NCBI RefSeq assembly: GCF_009857885.1
Contig: NZ_WWER01000010.1
Span: 1 to 64,000 of the forward strand
DNA length: 64,000 nt
Source of the DNA: Pusillimonas sp. TS35
GTDB lineage: Bacteria > Pseudomonadota > Gammaproteobacteria > Burkholderiales > Burkholderiaceae_B
Reading direction: 5' to 3'
Shown here: positions 8,775-18,207 of the stretch, one piece after another
Numbering within the stretch: position 1 is the stretch's first letter
Layout: each line of letters begins with the position of its first letter
The notes under the pieces: generated by a model
Seen by the model: only the letters and a program-made list of their open reading frames with translations
Told to the model about the DNA's origin: nothing
Databases searched by the model: none
Program-made: the position numbers and the translations under genes

Positions 8775-11309
8775 TTACCGCATCGCCGCCATCATCCGCA
8801 TTTCGTCCGGCCCGCTCCTCCCTTCGTTGTCGCCGTCAAAATGCAGCACGGTGTGGGGATAGGGGATCTCGATGCCTTTTTCGTCGAAACGCTGCTTCAC
8901 GCAACGGTTGAAGGCGCGCTGCACGGCCCATTGGTTGCCCGGGGTGGTCTTGATCAGTACCCGGATCCGGAACCCTTGTTCGTTCAGGGCCGTCACCCCG
9001 GGGATGTCGATGTCCTCAAGGATTTCGGGTGCCACGGCGGCATCCTGCTTGAGGTCTTCAAACGCCAGGCGCAGTTGCTCAATGGCGTCGTCCACCGACT
9101 CACGATGGGCGATGTTGTATTCGCCATAGTGGTAGCCGAAATCGCGTGTGTGGTTGGACACTTTATCGATGACAGAAAACGGGATCAGATGGTAGCCGCC
9201 ATCCAGGGTGCGTATGACCACCGAGCGGATGGTGATTTTCTCTACTGTGCCGAACAGGCCCGCCACTTCGACGATATCGTTCTGGTTCATGCCATTTTCA
9301 AGCTGGATGAACACGCCGGTGATCACATCCTGCACGAGCTTCTGCGCGCCAAAGCCTATCGCCAGCCCTGCAACGCCGGCGCCTGCGATCAACGGCCCGA
9401 TATCGATGCCGATCTGTGACAGTACGATCAGTATCGTCATGGTCGCAATCACAATCGCCGCCGCGTTGCGGAACAGCATCAACAGCGTTTTCTCGCGCTC
9501 CGTGGCGCGTCGCGCCCCGCGGTTGGTCAGGCGGTGCTCAATGATGCTTGCGAGTACCGTCCATGCCAGCGCCGCGAACGCCAGGATGATTGCAATGCGA
9601 AGCACATGGGTGATGAAGGCGCGGCCGCTTTCCGACGCCAGCCACGCGGCCAGGTTGAACGCGCGCCATCCATCCAGCACCACCAACGTCGCCGCAGCCA
9701 GTATGAACAGCCGCACGCCATGCAGGATGGCGGGGCGATAGCCATTGAGTCGCGCCTCCAGTGATGGCACATTGCTGCGCCAGCGCGGTGGCAGCGTCAG
9801 TGGCCGCGTCAGCAGTCGCGTCAGCGCGGCAGCCAGCATCATCGCCACCGCGATCGCGACGACGCTTTGCAGTGTGGCGTGCGCCATGAACTCCAGCGCG
9901 TCCTGTTGTTCGCGTTGGCTGACGACCAGCAGAACCGTGAAGTAGAGAATGGCCAGAACATGCCAAAGGCGCGCGAGTACGCGAAGCAGCGTGCCGAACA
10001 CTGCCGCGCTGGCTGCGTCCGCGTGGCGAAGCAGGCCGGCGCGCACTGTCTTGCGGTTGGTCCACACCACACGCGCTGCATACACGTAGATGCCCAGCAT
10101 CAGCAGCAGGCTGAACAGGTCACCCACCGAGGGCAGCAGTACTGCCTGCAGCACGGGCACGAATACCAACAGTGTGTAGCCGATGATACTGATCAGTCGG
10201 CTAAGCCATAGATTCCAGTAGTTTGCTGCCTCGGGTGACAGCGGCAGCAGTCGCAGATGATCGTAACGTGTGGCGAAGATGCCGCGTGACAACGCCTTGA
10301 CCAGTTCAATCATCACAAATGCGCTTAGAAACTGCAGCGCGAAGGTTGAGGCGCGCGGGCCGCCGGATAGCGACACAAGGAGGATGTACCCGACCAGTGC
10401 GGCGATCAGGCTGGCGGCAGTGTCGATCACCAGTGCAGCGCTTACGCCAATCAGTTTGCGGCTCAGGTGGATCCGCCGGTTGCCGCGGCGTTCGGTGTTG
10501 ACGCCAGGCCCCATCTGCTCGCCCATTGATGGCGCGCCGCCCAATGGCGGTGCGCTCGACACGGCTGGCGTGACGGGGCCTGGCGGCGGTGTGCCGTCGT
10601 TTCCACGGCCAAACAGTGGCCGTCCATCATCCTGGCGAATCCATACATTCAGCTTCGCGAATCCTATCCGTGCGATTTGACGCAGCAGAAAATACGCCAC
10701 CAATACCGCGACGATGGTCAACCCCATCAGCTCCAGCCCTGGCAAGGCATGCTCCAGACGAGCGCCGGGCAGAGACTTGCCGGTTGCCAGCGAGGTGATG
10801 ACTTCGCTTGTCTGCGAAAAATCCTGTGCCAACCCAGTGGTGAACGTCTCTATCGATAGCGCAAGGCGTCGCGTCAGGGGGGCTTCGTTCGTCCTTTCTT
10901 CCGGCGTTGGTGTGGCGTTCGCAGAGGCGTTGGCATTGCTGTTTTTGGCCAAGGTGCGCAGCTCGTCGATCAACTGATCACGCGCCTTGTCGTTCTCCAG
11001 CAAATTGGCCAGTGTGGTGTAAGAGGCCGCCGGTGCTGTGTCGGTTGCGGCAGGCGCTGTGGCGTCAGGCGCGGTGCTTGCCGCGGGCTCCGCCGGCGGT
11101 GCCGCCACGGCAAGTGTCGGCGCCAGCAAGGCGAGCACCAACAACAATCCGCTGGATACAATCAGCCGCGCCAGGTGTTGGCTAACGTGCATCACGCAGC
11201 GTGTCCGCCGTGCTTGAAGGCGGGTAATCCGTGTCAGGGACTGGGGCATGGTCAGCCCGCACGCTTGCCGGTGCGAGCCTGGAACGTGTGTGGCTGTGGG
11301 CATCAGCAT
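8775..11309 (-). CDS. Large MscS-family mechanosensitive channel
   Basis: An 844-residue inner-membrane protein in the size class of the large multi-TM MscS paralogues. A hydrophobic export segment (VSSGLLLVLALLAPTLAVA) is followed by an Ala/Pro-rich periplasmic stretch, then many membrane segments. The MscS core lies in the last third: the pore-lining helix with GAGVAGLAIGFGAQKLVQD, then VEVAGLFGTVEKI and VIRTLDGG of the beta domain. Several starts are possible. GAGGGAG 8 nt before the ATG at 11309 favours that one; ATG at 11192 would place the signal peptide at the very N-terminus but has a poor ribosome site. It is expected to open under osmotic downshock; its gating is not predictable. 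Confidence 0.9.
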   Translation of the reverse strand: MLMPTATHVPGSHRQACGLTMPQSLTRITRLQARRTRCVMHVSQHLARLIVSSGLLLVLALLAPTLAVAAPPAEPAASTAPDATAPAATDTAPAASYTTLANLLENDKARDQLIDELRTLAKNSNANASANATPTPEERTNEAPLTRRLALSIETFTTGLAQDFSQTSEVITSLATGKSLPGARLEHALPGLELMGLTIVAVLVAYFLLRQIARIGFAKLNVWIRQDDGRPLFGRGNDGTPPPGPVTPAVSSAPPLGGAPSMGEQMGPGVNTERRGNRRIHLSRKLIGVSAALVIDTAASLIAALVGYILLVSLSGGPRASTFALQFLSAFVMIELVKALSRGIFATRYDHLRLLPLSPEAANYWNLWLSRLISIIGYTLLVFVPVLQAVLLPSVGDLFSLLLMLGIYVYAARVVWTNRKTVRAGLLRHADAASAAVFGTLLRVLARLWHVLAILYFTVLLVVSQREQQDALEFMAHATLQSVVAIAVAMMLAAALTRLLTRPLTLPPRWRSNVPSLEARLNGYRPAILHGVRLFILAAATLVVLDGWRAFNLAAWLASESGRAFITHVLRIAIILAFAALAWTVLASIIEHRLTNRGARRATEREKTLLMLFRNAAAIVIATMTILIVLSQIGIDIGPLIAGAGVAGLAIGFGAQKLVQDVITGVFIQLENGMNQNDIVEVAGLFGTVEKITIRSVVIRTLDGGYHLIPFSVIDKVSNHTRDFGYHYGEYNIAHRESVDDAIEQLRLAFEDLKQDAAVAPEILEDIDIPGVTALNEQGFRIRVLIKTTPGNQWAVQRAFNRCVKQRFDEKGIEIPYPHTVLHFDGDNEGRSGPDEMRMMAAMR

Positions 11310-11343
11310 CACTCGGTCTCCCTCATTTAACGTGCAAAAAGCA

Positions 11344-11379
11344 AAAGCACGTATAGGGCAGGCTGCCTGAACGTGCTTT
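11344..11379 (-). terminator. Hairpin downstream of ttcA
   Basis: AAAGCACGT at 11344-11352 pairs with ACGTGCTTT at 11371-11379, with an inner GGCAG/CTGCC pairing. It lies about 65-100 bp past the ttcA stop and before the channel gene on the same strand. The T-run is short, so strength is uncertain. Confidence 0.45.
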
Positions 11380-11443
11380 AACGCTAAAAGGGTAACATCC
11401 GGCGCAGAAGGCGCGCCACCCGGCCAGCCGATATGCCCGGCCG

Positions 11444-12505
11444 CTACGCGGGCCTGCGCTGCCGTGCCACCACGCGCGGCGCGGCTGGCTGATCACTGCC
11501 TTTGCCGTCTGATTCCTGGGCGGTATCCTGGCCATCCGCTGCGCTATTGCCACTGCCCGGCAGCGTATCGTCTTCGTCATCGCTACCCTGCGGCGTCAGC
11601 GAGGCTGCCAGCGCATCGAAGTCGTCGCTGTCGAACGCCTTGTCGCCATGCTCGAATGTTTCGCCGCTGGGCTTGATCCCGCTGAAATCGAATAGCTCGC
11701 GATCCATCAGGTGCGTGGGAACCACCCGCGACAGCGCGCCGAATACATTCCAGGAACGCCCCGGAAACTTTCGGTCCCATTCCGCGACCATGCGCGTTAC
11801 TTCCTTGCGCTTGAGGTTTTCCTGGGAGCCGCACAGATTGCACGGAATGATGGGAAACTGCTTGGCCTGCGCATAGGCGATCAGGTCTTTTTCGGGCACA
11901 TAAGCCAGCGGGCGGATCACAATATGCTTGCCGTCGTCCGACATCAGCTTTGGCGGCATCGCCTTCATGCGTCCGCCATAGAACAGGTTCAGGAAAAACG
12001 TGCCCAAGATGTCATCGCGGTGATGCCCCAGCGCAATCTTGGTGGCCCCCAGTTCGCTGGCCACGCGATAAAGAATGCCCCGGCGCAGCCGGGAACAGAG
12101 CGAACACATCGTCTTGCCCTCGGGGATCACGCGCGTGACGATGGAGTACGTGTCCTGCGTTTCGATATGGAAGGGCACGCCCAGTGTGCGCAGATATTCG
12201 GGCAGCACATGGTCGGGAAAGCCTGGCTGCTTCTGGTCGAGATTGACCGCGATAATATCGAAATGGATCGGGGCGCGCGCCTTCAACGTCAGCAGGATAT
12301 CCAGCAGGCTGTAAGAGTCTTTGCCGCCTGACAAGCACACCATTACCTTGTCGCCGTCTTCAATCATATTGAAATCGGCGATTGCACGGCCCGTTTCACG
12401 GATCAGCCGCTTGGCGAGCTTGTTTTCGTTGTGGCGCTGCTTCTGGGCGCGGCGGTCGGACGGTACGGGTTCGGGCGCTGCGAACGTGACTTCTTGGGAT
12501 TGCAT
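11444..12505 (-). CDS. ttcA: tRNA 2-thiocytidine(32) synthetase
   Basis: ATP-dependent thiolation of C32 in certain tRNAs, using a 4Fe-4S cluster. The 353-residue protein has the PP-loop SGGKDS at 59-64 and the two cluster-ligand pairs CSLC (134-137) and CNLC (222-225). The N-terminal 25 residues and the acidic, Ser/Gly-rich C-terminal tail of about 60 residues ([13 protein letters not shown]) are variable extensions; the tail ends basic ([10 protein letters not shown]). It lies 61 bp downstream of folB on the same strand and is probably cotranscribed with it. Confidence 0.95.
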   Translation of the reverse strand: MQSQEVTFAAPEPVPSDRRAQKQRHNENKLAKRLIRETGRAIADFNMIEDGDKVMVCLSGGKDSYSLLDILLTLKARAPIHFDIIAVNLDQKQPGFPDHVLPEYLRTLGVPFHIETQDTYSIVTRVIPEGKTMCSLCSRLRRGILYRVASELGATKIALGHHRDDILGTFFLNLFYGGRMKAMPPKLMSDDGKHIVIRPLAYVPEKDLIAYAQAKQFPIIPCNLCGSQENLKRKEVTRMVAEWDRKFPGRSWNVFGALSRVVPTHLMDRELFDFSGIKPSGETFEHGDKAFDSDDFDALAASLTPQGSDDEDDTLPGSGNSAADGQDTAQESDGKGSDQPAAPRVVARQRRPA

Positions 12506-12566
12506 GACAATATCCGGGTAATAGGCGAGGTGGCCGCGGGGTGTGCACCCGTTTGGCGGACGGCGG

Positions 12567-12950
12567 CTATTGAGGGGTTTGTATGCTTGCCTGGCGGCCG
12601 CGCTCGACTTCGACGCCTACTGCGGCGCAGTCGGAAAACGCCAGCGGCTTGCTGATGCGTATTTTAACGTGCCGGATCGTGGGAAACTCGGCCAGCAGCC
12701 GGTCGACCACGCGCTCGCACAACGTTTCGAGCAGGTTTACGTGCGCCGCCGTGCATTCATCGACAATGGCGCTGCGTAGCAGGCGGTAATCGAGTACGGT
12801 CTGGATGTTGTGGTCGTGAACCTGCTGGACGATATCGACGTCGAACTCGGCATCGACATGCAGGGGCTGCGTGGCGCGCAGCTCGTGCTCCAGGATGCCG
12901 ATATGGGCGTCCAGAGCGATCTGCGAAAAGAATACGCGACGTGTAGGCAT
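12567..12950 (-). CDS. folB: Dihydroneopterin aldolase
   Basis: Folate pathway enzyme that converts 7,8-dihydroneopterin to 6-hydroxymethyldihydropterin and glycolaldehyde. The 127-residue length and the blocks [48 protein letters not shown] and [11 protein letters not shown] match the T-fold FolB family. The C-terminus is extended slightly by a basic tail. It is divergent from the flavoprotein gene, with 45 bp between the starts. Confidence 0.92.
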   Translation of the reverse strand: MPTRRVFFSQIALDAHIGILEHELRATQPLHVDAEFDVDIVQQVHDHNIQTVLDYRLLRSAIVDECTAAHVNLLETLCERVVDRLLAEFPTIRHVKIRISKPLAFSDCAAVGVEVERGRQASIQTPQ

Positions 12951-12995
12951 AATCAGGGCTTTGTAGAATACGCTGAATTGTATGTTGGATTGATC

Positions 12996-13910
12996 ATGGA
13001 CGCAGGCGAAATCACTTACGATGCGGCGATCGTCGGCGGCGGCCCGGCGGGCGCTTCGTGTGCCCTATGGCTGGCGCGCCTCGGCTATCGCCCGGCGCTG
13101 ATCGATGCCGCCCCCGAGATCGGCGGCCTGTGTCGCAGTCATCCATTTCCCGATTGCTGGAATGCGTCGTTGCCCGATGCCACCGGCCCGCAGGTGGCCG
13201 ACAATCTGGCCCGCAGCATAGCGCTGGCGGCTGTACCCATGTTTCTTGGCAAGCGTGTCGCACGTGTGCAGCCCACAGAGGGCGGGTTTTTCGTGCAGGC
13301 GGCAGGCGGCTTTGCGCTGCGGTCGCGCTACTTGGTGCTCGCTACAGGCGTGCGGGCCCGCACCCTGCCGGCCCTGTCTGGCGTCGAAGCGGTCGATTAC
13401 CGGCGCCCTTGCCCGGGCATTCTGGTTGGCCCGGGAAGCCATATCGTTGAGCAGTCATTTCAGGGGCTGCGCGTGGCGGTGCTGGGCGGTGGCGACAATG
13501 CCTTCGAGAATGCCCTGTACGTACGGGAACACGGCGCGAGCGAGGTGCGCCTCTACGCGCGCACTGTGCGCGCCCAGCGCCAATTTGTCGAGCGCTTCCC
13601 GGCAAAGGACGTACTGGCGGGTGACTACACCGTCGACGTCGCCACCCTGGCGGTCAACGGCCAACCCTATGATTTGATACTGGTTTTTTATGGTTGGGAA
13701 CCCTGCGCCGATTATGCCGGGGCGCTCAACCTTAGGCGCGGCCGCACGGGCTTTATCGATACCGATATTTCCACTGCCCAGGCAAGTTTCCCCGGCGTAT
13801 ATGCAATCGGCGAGGTCGCCCAGCGCCTGCACCCCTGTGTCGTCACCGCCATGGCCGATGGTATTACCGCCGCCAAAGCCATCCAGGCCCGCCTGGAGGC
13901 GCAGCGCTGA
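12996..13910 (+). CDS. NAD(P)/FAD-dependent oxidoreductase, thioredoxin-reductase-like
   Basis: A 304-residue flavoprotein with two nucleotide-binding folds: GGGPAGAS near residue 13 for FAD and VLGGGDNAFENA near 162 for NAD(P)H. A C-terminal GVYAIGEVAQ block contacts FAD. It resembles the thioredoxin-reductase fold but lacks the CxxC redox pair between the two folds, so it is not a thioredoxin reductase; ferredoxin/flavodoxin reductases and orphan oxidoreductases share this architecture. The start at 12996 (MDAGEITYDAAIVGGG) is chosen over an upstream frame that runs through folB. Substrate unknown. Confidence 0.85.
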   Translation: MDAGEITYDAAIVGGGPAGASCALWLARLGYRPALIDAAPEIGGLCRSHPFPDCWNASLPDATGPQVADNLARSIALAAVPMFLGKRVARVQPTEGGFFVQAAGGFALRSRYLVLATGVRARTLPALSGVEAVDYRRPCPGILVGPGSHIVEQSFQGLRVAVLGGGDNAFENALYVREHGASEVRLYARTVRAQRQFVERFPAKDVLAGDYTVDVATLAVNGQPYDLILVFYGWEPCADYAGALNLRRGRTGFIDTDISTAQASFPGVYAIGEVAQRLHPCVVTAMADGITAAKAIQARLEAQR

Positions 13911-13932
13911 TTCCCAGAGAGGCTCCCAACCT

Positions 13933-14058
13933 CTTCCTTCCAGCTCCTTCCTCCCAGTTCCTTTCTTCCAGTTCCTTCCTTCCAGTTCCTTCCTTCCAGC
14001 TCCTTCCTTCCAGCTCCTTCCTTCCAGCTCCTTCCTTCCAGCTCCTTCTTTCCAGCTC
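13933..14058. repeat. Nine tandem copies of a 14-bp pyrimidine-rich repeat
   Basis: The unit CTTCCTTCCAGCTC occurs nine times head to tail, beginning 22 bp after the flavoprotein stop. Copies 1 and 5-8 are identical; copies 2, 3, 4 and 9 differ by one to three bases. The unit is not a multiple of three and lies outside genes. The strand is almost purely pyrimidine, broken only by the AG in each copy. Copy number is a natural candidate for strain variation. It fills much of the 314-bp space before the aldehyde dehydrogenase; the rest holds the two dyads listed next. Confidence 0.95.
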
Positions 14059-14114
14059 TTCCTCCCCAATCAATCCGACACGACGCGCACCGCGTCGATC
14101 CTATAGTCAGCTTT

Positions 14115-14136
14115 TATCGACGTATGTTCGTCGATA
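14115..14136. promoter_or_regulatory. Perfect 8-bp dyad upstream of the aldehyde dehydrogenase promoter
   Basis: TATCGACG at 14115-14122 is repeated inverted as CGTCGATA at 14129-14136 with a 6-bp spacer. It lies just upstream of the -35 box, a position typical of an activator or second operator. No second copy was seen elsewhere in the cluster. Confidence 0.5.
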
Positions 14137-14149
14137 CGTAAATTTATCG

Positions 14150-14179
14150 TTGATCTTCATACTATATAGGACTATAGTA
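14150..14179 (+). promoter_or_regulatory. Promoter with overlapping operator for the catabolic operon
   Basis: A -35 TTGATC (14150-14155) and -10 TATAGT (14173-14178) are spaced by 17 bp. The spacer and -10 are covered by a palindrome, TACTATA-TAGGAC-TATAGTA (14160-14179). The same 19 bases with one change lie over the promoter of the TRAP genes at 24815-24833. A repressor bound here would block RNA polymerase; the GntR proteins of the cluster are the obvious candidates. Confidence 0.75.
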
Positions 14180-14224
14180 AGAGCCATAACGAACAAGCTA
14201 TTACACAAAATCAACGAGCGAGAC

Positions 14225-15679
14225 ATGAAGCAAGGCAAGTATCCCGAGCAGTTGCAGCTATATATTGCGGGCGCATGGCGCGGCACCCAGGGGCGCCAAA
14301 CGACGACGGTCGTCAATCCCGCCACCGAGCAGGCACTGGGCGAGCTGCCCATGGCGACAAGCCAGGATATCGACGATGCGCTGGCGGCTGCGAATCAGGC
14401 ATTTCCAGCCTGGTCGGCAAGCTCGGCCTGGGATCGGGAGCGCATTCTGAAGCAGGCTGCCGCGCTGATCGAGCAGCGCCGCAATACGCTGGCCGAGATA
14501 CTTACGCTTGAAAATGGCAAGCCGCTGGCGGATTCGCACGGCGAGCTCGACCGTGTGATCGAAACCATTCTCTGGTGCGCGGAAGAGGGTAAGCGCGCCT
14601 ATGGCCGCATCATGCCGCCGCGCGCGCACCTGCTGACGCAATCATCGGTCAAGCGCGCCATCGGGCCGGTAGCGGCTTTTGTGCCTTGGAATTTTCCCGC
14701 TGTGCTGGCCGCCCGAAAAGTGGCAGCCGCACTGGCCGCGGGGTGTACCGTGGTGCTCAAGCCCGCTGAAGAAACGCCGGCGATCTGCATCGAACTGGTT
14801 CGCGCCTTCGTTGATGCAGGTCTGCCGGAGGGCGTGTTGAATCTGCTGTATGGGGTGCCGGCGGAAATCTCCGAGCGCCTCATCAAGTCACCCGTGATCC
14901 GCAAAGTATCGTTCACTGGTTCAGTGGCGGTCGGTCGCCTGCTTGCGGCAATGGCCGCGCAGGAACTCAAGCCCGTCACGATGGAGCTTGGCGGCCATGC
15001 GCCCGTGGTTGTCTTCGACGACGTAGACGTGGAACGTGTGGCGCGGATGTGCGCGGCATTCAAGTACCGCAATGCGGGGCAGGTCTGTCTCTCTCCCAGT
15101 CGGTTTTATGTGCAGCGAGGGCTGCACGAAGCCTTCACTCAGGCGTTCGCACGGGCAGCCAGCGAGATCAGTGTCGGCGACGGCATGCGCGCGGGCGTAC
15201 AAATGGGGCCGTTGAATAACGCCCGCCGTCTAGACGCCGCCCTGCGGCTCGTTCGCCAAGCCCGGGACAGCGGGGCGAACGTGGTGCACGGGGGCGAGCG
15301 CCTGGGCGACCAAGGATACTTTTTCGCGCCTACAGTACTCCAACAGGTACAGCGCGACGCGGACATTCTTGACGAAGAGCCATTCTGTCCAATCGCGCCT
15401 GTCATGCCGTTCGACAGCTTTGATCAAGTCATTGAGCAGGCCAATCACCGTTCGCTGGGCCTGGCCGCGTATGCATTCACCAACAGCATGGAGCGCTCGG
15501 CGCTGTTTTCCGAGCGCGTCGAGGCCGGATGGATAGGCATCAACAACTTCGTGCCCGCCCTCGCGGATGCGCCCATCGGCGGCATGAAAGACAGTGGGTT
15601 GGGCTATGAAGGCGGGCCGGAAGGCCTGGATGCCTACCTGCACGCCAAGTTCATCAGTCAATCAAACGCAGCAGTCTAG
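14225..15679 (+). CDS. NAD(P)-dependent aldehyde dehydrogenase
   Basis: A 484-residue enzyme of the succinate-semialdehyde/benzaldehyde dehydrogenase type. It has the oxyanion-hole Asn156 in PWNFP, general-base Glu254 in MELGG and catalytic Cys288 in NAGQVCLSPSRF; VSFTGSVAVG is the cofactor loop. The start at 14225 follows GAGCGAG; the in-frame codons upstream run through the operator and are rejected. It is the first gene of the operon, 91 bp before the Rieske gene. In context it likely oxidises the aldehyde produced by the GMC enzyme to a carboxylate. The exact substrate cannot be read from sequence. Confidence 0.93.
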   Translation: MKQGKYPEQLQLYIAGAWRGTQGRQTTTVVNPATEQALGELPMATSQDIDDALAAANQAFPAWSASSAWDRERILKQAAALIEQRRNTLAEILTLENGKPLADSHGELDRVIETILWCAEEGKRAYGRIMPPRAHLLTQSSVKRAIGPVAAFVPWNFPAVLAARKVAAALAAGCTVVLKPAEETPAICIELVRAFVDAGLPEGVLNLLYGVPAEISERLIKSPVIRKVSFTGSVAVGRLLAAMAAQELKPVTMELGGHAPVVVFDDVDVERVARMCAAFKYRNAGQVCLSPSRFYVQRGLHEAFTQAFARAASEISVGDGMRAGVQMGPLNNARRLDAALRLVRQARDSGANVVHGGERLGDQGYFFAPTVLQQVQRDADILDEEPFCPIAPVMPFDSFDQVIEQANHRSLGLAAYAFTNSMERSALFSERVEAGWIGINNFVPALADAPIGGMKDSGLGYEGGPEGLDAYLHAKFISQSNAAV

Positions 15680-15770
15680 ACGCGGCATGTGTCCGGCGGG
15701 CCGCCGGGCAGCCATAACGGGCGGCATGACGCGAACCACATCCTCTCACAGGAAAGAAAGGAGACAAAAA

Positions 15771-17207
15771 ATGAGCGATACACCCCAACAGATGGTGGCA
15801 ACCCAGTTGAAATATTCGGGCTACCGCAAGCGCGATGTTCCGCGCCACGATGAAGAGCTGACCAGCACCATGCCCAGCACGCCGCTGGGCGAATACATGC
15901 GCTTGTTTTGGCAGCCTGTCTGTCTTTCGGAAGAGTTGACCGATGTGCCCAAGGCGATTCGCATCATGGGTGAAAACCTGGTGGCGTATCGCGATAAAAG
16001 CGGCAAAGTGGGCGTGCTGCATCGCCATTGCGCGCACCGCGGCGCGTCGCTTGAGTTCGGCATCATTCAGGAGCATGGCATCCGCTGCTGCTACCACGGT
16101 TGGCATTTCGACAACGATGGGTCGCTGCTGGATGCCCCCTGTGAGCCAGGCGAAACGCGTCTGAAGCAAACCGTCAGCCAAGGTGCCTATCCCGCCTTCG
16201 AGCGCGACGGTCTGGTGTTCGCCTACATGGGGCCGCCCGAGAAACAGCCGGCTTTCCCCGAGTACGATACCTATTCGCTGCCGAAAGGTACGCGCCTGGT
16301 GCCGTTCTCCAATATCTATCCCTGCAACTGGCTGCAAGTCCATGAAAACATCATGGATCACATGCACACGGCAGTGCTGCACAACCACATGGTGGTCGAG
16401 GGGGTCGATGCGGAAACGTCGGCGGGCGTATCGCTGGACGGCTTTGGCGACATGCCTGTGATGCAGTGGCAGCCGACACGCAGCGGCAATGGCTGCATGT
16501 TTATTGCCGGCCGCCGCTTGCCCAGTGATCGCGTGTGGGTGCGCATTACAGAAATGAACCTTCCCAATTACCTGCAGATCGGCTCGCTGGTGCCAACCGC
16601 CGCGCGCGAGCGTCATGCCACGTCGGGCTGCACACGCTGGCATGTTCCGGTGGATGACACCAACATGATCATCTTCGGCTGGCGTCACTTCAACGACGAA
16701 GTCGATCCGGATCACATCGGCTGCGCGGAAGACTGCGGCGTGGACAAGATTGATTTCTTGGTCGGCCAGAGCGGCAACCGATCGTACGACGTTGCACAGC
16801 GCGCACCGGGCGATTGGGAAGCGCTGACGAGCCAGCGCCCTATTGCGGTGCACGCGCTGGAAAACCCGGGCACTTCAGACGTAGGGATCTATATGTTCCG
16901 CAAGCTGCTGCGCGAGGCGATACGCGGCAACACGGCGCCCGATGCCAAGCAACAAGCGGCCCTCCGGGCGGGCGAGTCGCTGCCATTGTGTTCGCAGGAT
17001 AGCGTTCTGTATGCGCCCGTGCAGGACACCGTCGATGCGGATCGCAAATTGATTTTGAAGCTCGGCAAAGAAGTGGCTGCAATCATGCTGCGAAGCGATG
17101 ATGTGCCGGCCGCGCAGCGTGATGCATTTGTCCGGGCGGAACTCGACAAACTCGACGACGGCATAGGCAAGGAAATCATTGCCGCCAATGCCGTGGCCGA
17201 GGTGTGA
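15771..17207 (+). CDS. Rieske non-haem iron oxygenase, large subunit
   Basis: Oxygenase of the phthalate/vanillate-demethylase group, 478 residues. The Rieske [2Fe-2S] ligands are Cys87-x-His89 (HCAHRG) and Cys106-x2-His109 (CCYHGW). The mononuclear iron site is Asp196-x2-His199-x4-His204 in DHMHTAVLH. The start has a strong AGGAAAGAAAGGAG about 6 nt upstream. No small (beta) subunit gene is present, as in alpha-only enzymes that demethylate or hydroxylate aromatic acids. The reductase follows after 21 bp. With alcohol and aldehyde dehydrogenases in the same operon, attack on a methyl or alkoxy carbon is plausible; ring dihydroxylation is less so because no cis-diol dehydrogenase or ring-cleavage gene is here. 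Confidence 0.93.
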   Translation: MSDTPQQMVATQLKYSGYRKRDVPRHDEELTSTMPSTPLGEYMRLFWQPVCLSEELTDVPKAIRIMGENLVAYRDKSGKVGVLHRHCAHRGASLEFGIIQEHGIRCCYHGWHFDNDGSLLDAPCEPGETRLKQTVSQGAYPAFERDGLVFAYMGPPEKQPAFPEYDTYSLPKGTRLVPFSNIYPCNWLQVHENIMDHMHTAVLHNHMVVEGVDAETSAGVSLDGFGDMPVMQWQPTRSGNGCMFIAGRRLPSDRVWVRITEMNLPNYLQIGSLVPTAARERHATSGCTRWHVPVDDTNMIIFGWRHFNDEVDPDHIGCAEDCGVDKIDFLVGQSGNRSYDVAQRAPGDWEALTSQRPIAVHALENPGTSDVGIYMFRKLLREAIRGNTAPDAKQQAALRAGESLPLCSQDSVLYAPVQDTVDADRKLILKLGKEVAAIMLRSDDVPAAQRDAFVRAELDKLDDGIGKEIIAANAVAEV

Positions 17208-17228
17208 TAGCCAGAACGAGAGGTCATC

Positions 17229-18185
17229 ATGCTGACGCTATGTGTACGCTCCATTACGTACGAAGCTGAAGGAATACGGTCGTTTGAATTGGTCGATCCG
17301 ACAGGCGGGGAGCTGCCGGTGTTCGAAGCCGGCGCGCATGTAGACGTGCATGTTCCCGGCGGCTACACCCGGCAGTACTCGCTCTGCGATCCGGCGTGGC
17401 AACGCCGGCACTACCGGATCGCCGTACTCGAAGACGTGAAAGGGCGGGGCGGTTCGCGTGCGCTGCATAGCGCAGTGCGGGCCGGCGACCTGGTCGAGGT
17501 ATCGGAGCCGCGCAATCTCTTTCCGCGCAGCAAGGCGGCGCGACGCAGCCTGCTGCTGGCGGGCGGCATAGGCATTACGCCTGTGCTGGCCATGGCGCAC
17601 GAGTTGCTGCGGGAAGATGCGGCCTTCGAACTGCACTATTGCACGCAGACGCCGGCGCGAACGGCCTTTCGTACGCAGTTGGAAGCAATGGCCGAATTAC
17701 GCAAGGTCGTGTTCCATCACGACTACGGCGACCCCGCCAAGGGGCTGGACATCCCGGCGCTGCTGGCGGGTTACGAAGAGGGCACGCATCTGTATTTTTG
17801 CGGGCCGCCGGGGTTCATGCGCGCGGTAAAGGAAGCAGCGAGCCACTGGCCCGCCGACGCGGTCCACTTCGAGTATTTCAGCGCGCCTGCGCCGACGGCT
17901 GCGACGGCGACGCCTGGCGAGGCGGGACACACAGAGGTGCGGCTGGCGCGGTCGGACAAAGTGCTGCAGGTCGCGGGCGGGCAGTCCATTCTGGAAGCGC
18001 TGCGCGATGCGGGTGTGCCCTGTGAGTCCTCGTGCGAAGCCGGTGTCTGCGGTTGTTGCAAAGTGCGCTATCTGGATGGCGCGCCCGAACACAACGATTA
18101 CGTGCTGTCGGACGACGAAAAAAATGAGTACGTACTGGTGTGCTGCGCCGGCGTAGGCAGCCGCGAACTAGTGCTCGATCTGTAG
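17229..18185 (+). CDS. Phthalate-dioxygenase-type reductase (FMN, NAD, 2Fe-2S)
   Basis: Electron donor for the Rieske oxygenase, 318 residues. Domain order: flavin-binding barrel with RQYSLCDP (about residues 38-45), NAD-binding domain with LLLAGGIGITPVLAM and YFCGPPGFM, then a C-terminal plant-type ferredoxin with the cysteines of CESSCEAGVCGCC and a final Cys in VLVCCAG. This order (FMN-NAD-ferredoxin) is that of phthalate dioxygenase reductase and VanB. It is preceded by GAGAGGTC and lies between the oxygenase and the GMC gene with gaps of 21-22 bp. Confidence 0.94.
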   Translation: MLTLCVRSITYEAEGIRSFELVDPTGGELPVFEAGAHVDVHVPGGYTRQYSLCDPAWQRRHYRIAVLEDVKGRGGSRALHSAVRAGDLVEVSEPRNLFPRSKAARRSLLLAGGIGITPVLAMAHELLREDAAFELHYCTQTPARTAFRTQLEAMAELRKVVFHHDYGDPAKGLDIPALLAGYEEGTHLYFCGPPGFMRAVKEAASHWPADAVHFEYFSAPAPTAATATPGEAGHTEVRLARSDKVLQVAGGQSILEALRDAGVPCESSCEAGVCGCCKVRYLDGAPEHNDYVLSDDEKNEYVLVCCAGVGSRELVLDL

Positions 18186-18207
18186 AGAACAACGAGGCAA
18201 ACAGAAG

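Noticed and set aside
13911-14060. The tandem repeat as a CRISPR array
   Set aside because: The units are contiguous, 14 bp long and without spacers, and there are no cas genes in the window.
13455-14069. Minus-strand frame with repeated Trp-Lys-Glu-Gly and Lys-Glu-Leu-Glu units
   Set aside because: It is only the translation of the 14-bp tandem repeat running into the antisense of the flavoprotein gene; no start signal.
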